A DNA stretch of 41,290 nt from Sphaeroforma sirkka. Lineage: Eukaryota > Opisthokonta > Ichthyosporea > Ichthyophonida. Numbering within the stretch: position 1 is the first letter of the stretch; each line of letters begins with the position of its first letter. Positions 40,690 to 41,290 of the stretch are shown piece by piece. The position numbers and the translations under genes are program-made. The DNA is taken from NCBI GenBank assembly GCA_001586965.3, contig LUCW03001479.1, forward strand, positions 1-41,290, read 5' to 3'. The notes below the pieces were generated by a model. That model saw only the letters and a program-made list of their open reading frames with translations, had not been told where the DNA came from and did not search any database.

Positions 40690-41290
40690 TAACCCTAAAA
40701 CCGTGGGACCATATTCAGATGGATCTCATTCCGATGGCAGTGACATCTACTAAAGGCAACAAGTTTATTTTACTTGTCTTGGATGTGGCATCCGGATACT
40801 CCATTCTACGGGCGCTACCTGCAAAAGATGTTAAGACGGTGGCAACGGAATTAGTATCGGTAGAGTGATGAGGGGACTGAGTTTGTCAACAGCATTGTCA
40901 GGTCTATTACACGAGAGCACTCAGGGATCATACACAAAACATCCCAAACAGCTACCGCTCCTCAAACAGTGGGTGCAGCAGAGCGCAGACATAGGAGATC
41001 TTCTACAAATATTGTACGCGCACTTTGGCCAGCCTGGGCACATCCGGAACCTATGGGATGAACGCTTACCTTTCACCATGCTTTATCAGACCTTGGATAT
41101 TACGTCGGCACAAGTCAGCACCATTCAGTGTCTACTTTGGGCGTCGCCATCATTCCATTTGCCGACATGACTGATGACTTACCTGATCATATTCCAGCGA
41201 CCACGAATGGTGCATACTGGTTTAAACTAGATTTGAGTTTCCTGGAGAAGACGATTCTGCCGAAACTTCTTATCAGAAAAACTATCAAAT
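40690..41290 (+). pseudogene. Element X/E integrase core, cut by the window end
   Basis: PWDHIQMDLIPMAVTSTKGN holds the first Asp, FILLVLDVASGYSILRALPA follows, then a SDEGTEFVNS segment (second Asp, from about 40866) with stops around it, and a frame with VGAAERR-like sequence near 40975. LPFTMLYQTLDIT, FADMTDDLPDHIPATTNGAY and FLEKTILPKLL follow to the window edge. The C-terminus and 3' LTR lie outside. Confidence 0.75.

Larger units (their letters stand above)
25582..41290 (+). mobile_element. Element X/E: older Ty3/gypsy element split by C, open at the window end
   Basis: The gag part (25582-27824) ends at GGGTTTAGGG; the protease-to-integrase part starts at 38046 with TTTTAACTGAG. Between them lie element C and the tandem duplication. 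The proteins are the homologues of B/C gag and pol in the correct order, and C is flanked by AGGG on both sides, so one element was cut between gag and protease. The X/E frames are heavily broken, as expected of the older host element. The 5' LTR is not clear (25402-25581 is in the wrong orientation). Confidence 0.78.

Overview
This is a piece of eukaryotic nuclear genome, probably from a protist or alga, made up mostly of nested Ty3/gypsy-type LTR retrotransposons. Evidence for a eukaryote: a protein-kinase gene with a 421-bp GT-AG intron, LTR elements with chromodomain-like integrase tails, long (AT)n microsatellites, and a short interstitial array of TTTAGGG telomere repeats. TTTAGGG occurs in plants and in several algal and protist lineages, so the species cannot be fixed from sequence alone. 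Many single-base indels fall in homopolymers. They may be real decay, sequencing error, or both.

Layout. 1-2349: frameshifted kinase gene, cut off at the first cysteines of a possible RING finger by an LTR. 2350-5861 (minus): element A, a decayed 3' half (RT, RNase H, NPPW domain, integrase, chromodomain, 180-bp LTR). 5862-14378 (minus): element B, nearly complete, inserted in the RT of A. 14379-14417: TTTAGGG array joining the broken 5' LTR of B to a second, oppositely oriented LTR of the same family (14418-14661). 14658-15416 (minus): unrecognised Arg/Ser-rich ORF. 16364-24007 (plus): element D, complete, with ~597-bp LTRs and a CATG target duplication. 24012-25401: AT-rich repeats. 25402-25581: lone 180-bp LTR. 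25582-27824 plus 38046-41290 (plus): element X/E, split between gag and protease by element C and running off the window. 29581-38041 (plus): element C, complete, AGGG target duplication, nearly identical to B but inverted. A 1755-bp tandem duplication (26395-29904) copied part of the X/E gag with the 5' LTR of C.

How the elements work. Each codes for gag (nucleocapsid), an aspartic protease, reverse transcriptase, RNase H and a D,D-35-E integrase. In B/C, gag and protease are in one frame separated by a single UGA in both copies, which suggests stop readthrough. The standout feature is an extra domain with an NPPW (NPPC in D) motif between RNase H and the integrase zinc finger in every lineage here. 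It resembles the Dam-like methyltransferase-type domain of DIRS1-group retroelements, which carry a tyrosine recombinase instead of a DDE integrase. B and C also carry, between pol and the 3' LTR, two tandem arrays built on a CTC-nn-GAG-ATAAA core, and LTRs packed with consecutive hairpins.
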